Below, in pieces: positions 6,469-7,582 of a stretch of 7,582 nt of DNA. Position 1 is the stretch's first letter. Each line of letters begins with the position of its first letter. The stretch is taken from assembly GCA_030539595.1 (NCBI GenBank), contig JAUNXW010000076.1, forward strand, positions 1 through 7,582. Direction: 5' to 3'. The position numbers and the translations under genes are program-made. This DNA comes from Methanocorpusculum sp. (GTDB taxonomy: Archaea; Halobacteriota; Methanomicrobia; Methanomicrobiales; Methanocorpusculaceae). The notes under the pieces are model-generated. The model searched no databases, was not told the origin of the DNA, and saw only the letters and a program-made list of their open reading frames with translations.

Positions 6469-6899
6469 TGTTCCTCCAGCATTTTTTCTGCGGTGTGTGC
6501 GTTTTTAATCATTAATTCTGCTAAGAGCGGGTCAATTCCGATGGGTTCTGCGTAAACGAGCGGTATTTCTTTTCCGCTGTCAAGAGTTATCGTGCCCTGT
6601 TTTTTTCCGGTTTCAAGACCGAGCAGTCTTGGAATATCGCGCAGAATGTGTATACCTTTTGCAAGGAACAAAGGGACGACAACAAGTTCATCGAGATTTT
6701 CTTTTTTCATCAGCTCAAGTCCTTCTGTGACGTTTGGGCTGCTGTATTCGAGGAAACAGGATTTAATAAGATATTTCCCGTCGATATTTTTCATCAGGTC
6801 TGCTGTTGTCGTGATTAATTCCTTATTGTATTCAAGGCGGCTTCCGTGACCTACTAAAAGCAGTCCTTTGTTAGTCATACTTTTATGTATGTTTTTCAT
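6465..6899 (-). CDS. cfbA: Sirohydrochlorin nickelochelatase CfbA (CbiX small type)
   Basis: Inserts Ni(II) into sirohydrochlorin, the first committed step to F430; related small CbiX proteins insert cobalt for B12. This is the short, single-domain form (144 residues), which works as a homodimer. H18 in LVGHGSRLEYNKE (15-27) and H84 in PLFLAKGIHILRDIP (76-90) correspond to the two metal-binding histidines of the family. No His-rich loop is present. The annotated start gives a 7-residue extension before MTNKGLLLVGHGSR; an in-frame ATG at 6878 would give a more typical N-terminus. Neither has a Shine-Dalgarno sequence. A TATA-like element about 27 bp upstream of the ATG at 6899 fits a leaderless transcript from the longer start. 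It is the first gene of the operon and overlaps cfbE by 4 bp. Confidence 0.92.
   Translation of the reverse strand: MKNIHKSMTNKGLLLVGHGSRLEYNKELITTTADLMKNIDGKYLIKSCFLEYSSPNVTEGLELMKKENLDELVVVPLFLAKGIHILRDIPRLLGLETGKKQGTITLDSGKEIPLVYAEPIGIDPLLAELMIKNAHTAEKMLEEQ
6473..6477 (-). promoter_or_regulatory. Strong ribosome binding site of cfbE
   Basis: GGAGG lies 4 nt upstream of the cfbE ATG, within the last codons of cfbA. It fixes the cfbE start, and cfbE therefore need not rely only on ribosomes that have translated cfbA. Confidence 0.7.
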
Positions 6900-6919
6900 A
6901 CAAATAAATCAGTATGAAA
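6875..6919. repeat. Cluster of TCATAC/GTATGA hexamers over the cfbA start
   Basis: On the plus strand TCATAC occurs at 6875-6880 and 6896-6901, and GTATGA at 6912-6917. The last two sit in an 8-bp perfect inverted repeat (TTTCATAC 6894-6901, GTATGAAA 6912-6919) with a 10-bp spacer. The arm at 6896-6901 contains the cfbA start codon at 6899, and the one at 6875-6880 contains the alternative start at 6878. A further GTATG lies at 6887-6891. The arrangement could be an operator that blocks cfbA initiation, or partly a by-product of AT-rich start sequence. Confidence 0.45.
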
Positions 6920-6992
6920 TAATTATATTGATTGTAGCAATAAATTATCTGATTCGAAGATTTAGGTAAGATTGAAATCGACAGTATGAAAT
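6910..6992 (+). repeat. Direct repeat CAGTATGAAAT in the divergent promoter region
   Basis: Two identical 11-bp copies occur at 6910-6920 and 6982-6992, 72 bp apart and in the same orientation. The first forms one arm of the inverted repeat over the cfbA start and adjoins its TATA-like element; the second overlaps an AAATAT stretch about 26 bp before the HEAT-protein start. A shared regulator or shared core-promoter sequence are both possible. Confidence 0.45.
6919..6929 (-). promoter_or_regulatory. Probable TATA box of the cfbA operon
   Basis: The minus strand reads AATATAATTAT here, centred about 25-27 bp upstream of the cfbA ATG at 6899. That is the usual archaeal TATA-to-start distance if transcription begins at the start codon, in line with the absence of a Shine-Dalgarno element. 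I cannot define a BRE with confidence. Confidence 0.5.
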
Positions 6993-6996
6993 ATGA
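6988..6996 (+). promoter_or_regulatory. Possible TATA-like element of the HEAT-TPR unit
   Basis: GAAATATGA lies about 22-30 bp upstream of the ATG at 7018. No Shine-Dalgarno sequence precedes that ATG, so a leaderless or very short-leader mRNA is likely. The match to the archaeal TATA consensus is weak. Confidence 0.3.
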
Positions 6997-7017
6997 TTAA
7001 GTTCGTAATAATTATTT

Positions 7018-7380
7018 ATGAGCAGTGAAACTGAGGAATACGTCGCCCTGTTTTATTCGGATGATAAATTAAAGCGTAAATACGGGGCAGAAAAGTTGGG
7101 AGAATTAGGCAGAGACGGAGTTGAGGCTGCCAAAAATCTTCTTTCTGATTCTGACTGGCACATTAGATATCGAGCCTGCGAGGCTATTGGTTTTGCAAAA
7201 GTAGGGGCTGAGTTTCTTTATCCGATGCTTTCAGATGAGAAAGACCACGTGAGATATATGGCAGTTAAAAGTCTCGGGTTCTGCAAGACTGCCGATTTGG
7301 AAGAAAGAATTTCACCTCTTGCAGATGATGAGAATGAGTTTGTTAGAAGAATCGTGGGTAAAGTTTTGGGCAGTCAATGA
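7018..7380 (+). CDS. Small HEAT-repeat protein (PBS lyase HEAT-like)
   Basis: A 120-residue protein made almost wholly of HEAT-like helical repeats of about 30 residues. The repeats are best seen as LLSDSDWHIRYRACEAIGF (41-59), LSDEKDHVRYMAVKSLGF (71-88) and LADDENEFVRRIVGKVLG (101-118), each with the Asp...(V/I)R...A/V-LG pattern. An earlier copy at about 13-31 (YSDDKLKRKYGAEKLGELG) is more diverged. No signal peptide, membrane segment or enzyme motif is seen. Such proteins are protein-binding scaffolds; some relatives act with phycobilin lyases, but no partner can be named here. It is divergent from the F430 operon and overlaps the next gene by ATGA, so it probably works with the TPR protein. 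Specific function unknown. Confidence 0.85.
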   Translation: MSSETEEYVALFYSDDKLKRKYGAEKLGELGRDGVEAAKNLLSDSDWHIRYRACEAIGFAKVGAEFLYPMLSDEKDHVRYMAVKSLGFCKTADLEERISPLADDENEFVRRIVGKVLGSQ

Positions 7381-7582
7381 GCGCGGCGGATGATTTTTTT
7401 AAAAAAGGGCTTGCGGCTTATTCTGTAAGGGATTTTTCTTCTGCCGAGAAGTTTTTTTCATCGGCTCTTTGTGAAAATCCTAAGAATGCGAATTATTTTT
7501 ATTACCGCGGGGAGTGTTTTTCCGAGCTCGGAAAAACTGCTGAGGCTATTGATGATTATTCAAAGGCTCTTGAGATTTGCCC
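7377..7582 (+). CDS. TPR-repeat protein, N-terminal part
   Basis: The frame starts at the ATG of the ATGA overlap with the HEAT gene and is open for 68 codons to the window edge. Residues 7-40 (beginning FFKKGLAAYSVRDFSSAEKF) form one tetratricopeptide repeat, with the usual G-A-Y and A-L-NP spacing. A second repeat begins at 41 (FYYRGECFSELGKTAEAIDD) and ends with YSKALEICP at the edge. TPR proteins mediate protein-protein contacts. No signal peptide is visible. The rest of the protein, including any further domain, lies outside, so function cannot be assigned. Confidence 0.8.
   Translation, partial: MSAADDFFKKGLAAYSVRDFSSAEKFFSSALCENPKNANYFYYRGECFSELGKTAEAIDDYSKALEIC

Noticed and set aside
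6465..6899. Sirohydrochlorin cobaltochelatase CbiX for B12
   Set aside because: Small CbiX and CfbA cannot be separated by motif alone; being first gene of the cfb operon makes nickel the likely metal.
6875..6989. Canonical E. coli-type NikR operator at the cfbA promoter
   Set aside because: The hexamers match, but no GTATGA-N16-TCATAC arrangement exists here; order and spacing differ, so I report only a hexamer cluster.
1..7582. CRISPR array, insertion sequence, prophage or defence system
   Set aside because: No regularly spaced repeats, transposase, integrase or defence-type domains; the genes are mainly core metabolic and housekeeping ones.

Overview
The window comes from a methanogenic archaeon. 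A minus-strand run of genes for coenzyme F430, the nickel tetrapyrrole of methyl-coenzyme M reductase, is the strongest sign, since that pathway is known only from methanogens and their methane-oxidising relatives. An archaeal membrane-type Lon protease, an archaeal PRPP synthetase and a Nob1-type PIN/zinc-ribbon nuclease agree. Protein style and AT-leaning base use suggest a member of the Methanomicrobia (perhaps Methanomicrobiales), but this is inference; no rRNA or other marker is present.

Layout: (1) 1-686, minus: N-terminal part of lonB, cut by the window edge. (2) 687-777: divergent intergenic region. (3) 778-2087, plus: prs and a nob1-like gene sharing an ATGA overlap. (4) 2088-2294: 207-bp gap between convergent units, without an ORF but with a long-range stem, a 10-bp perfect palindrome and T-rich terminator candidates. 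(5) 2295-6899, minus: a tight operon in transcription order cfbA-cfbE-cfbD-cfbB-precorrin-2 dehydrogenase, with overlaps of 4, 10 and 4 bp and then a 27-bp gap. (6) 6900-7017: divergent promoter region with repeated GTATGA/TCATAC hexamers and TATA-like sequences. (7) 7018-7582, plus: a small HEAT-repeat protein and the start of a TPR protein, joined by another ATGA overlap.

How the genes work together: the dehydrogenase oxidises precorrin-2 to sirohydrochlorin; CfbA inserts nickel; CfbB amidates the a and c acetate side chains using glutamine and ATP; CfbD, with its reductase CfbC, reduces the macrocycle and forms the gamma-lactam ring; CfbE closes the carbocyclic ring using ATP. CfbC (NifH-like) is the only Cfb enzyme absent from the window, and it is not between its partners, so it should be encoded elsewhere.

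I see no insertion sequence, CRISPR array, tRNA, rRNA or clear sign of recent transfer. No gene-free stretch exceeds 300 bases. The least explained parts are the 2088-2294 intergenic structure, the hexamer cluster over the cfbA start, and the HEAT/TPR pair divergent from the F430 operon.
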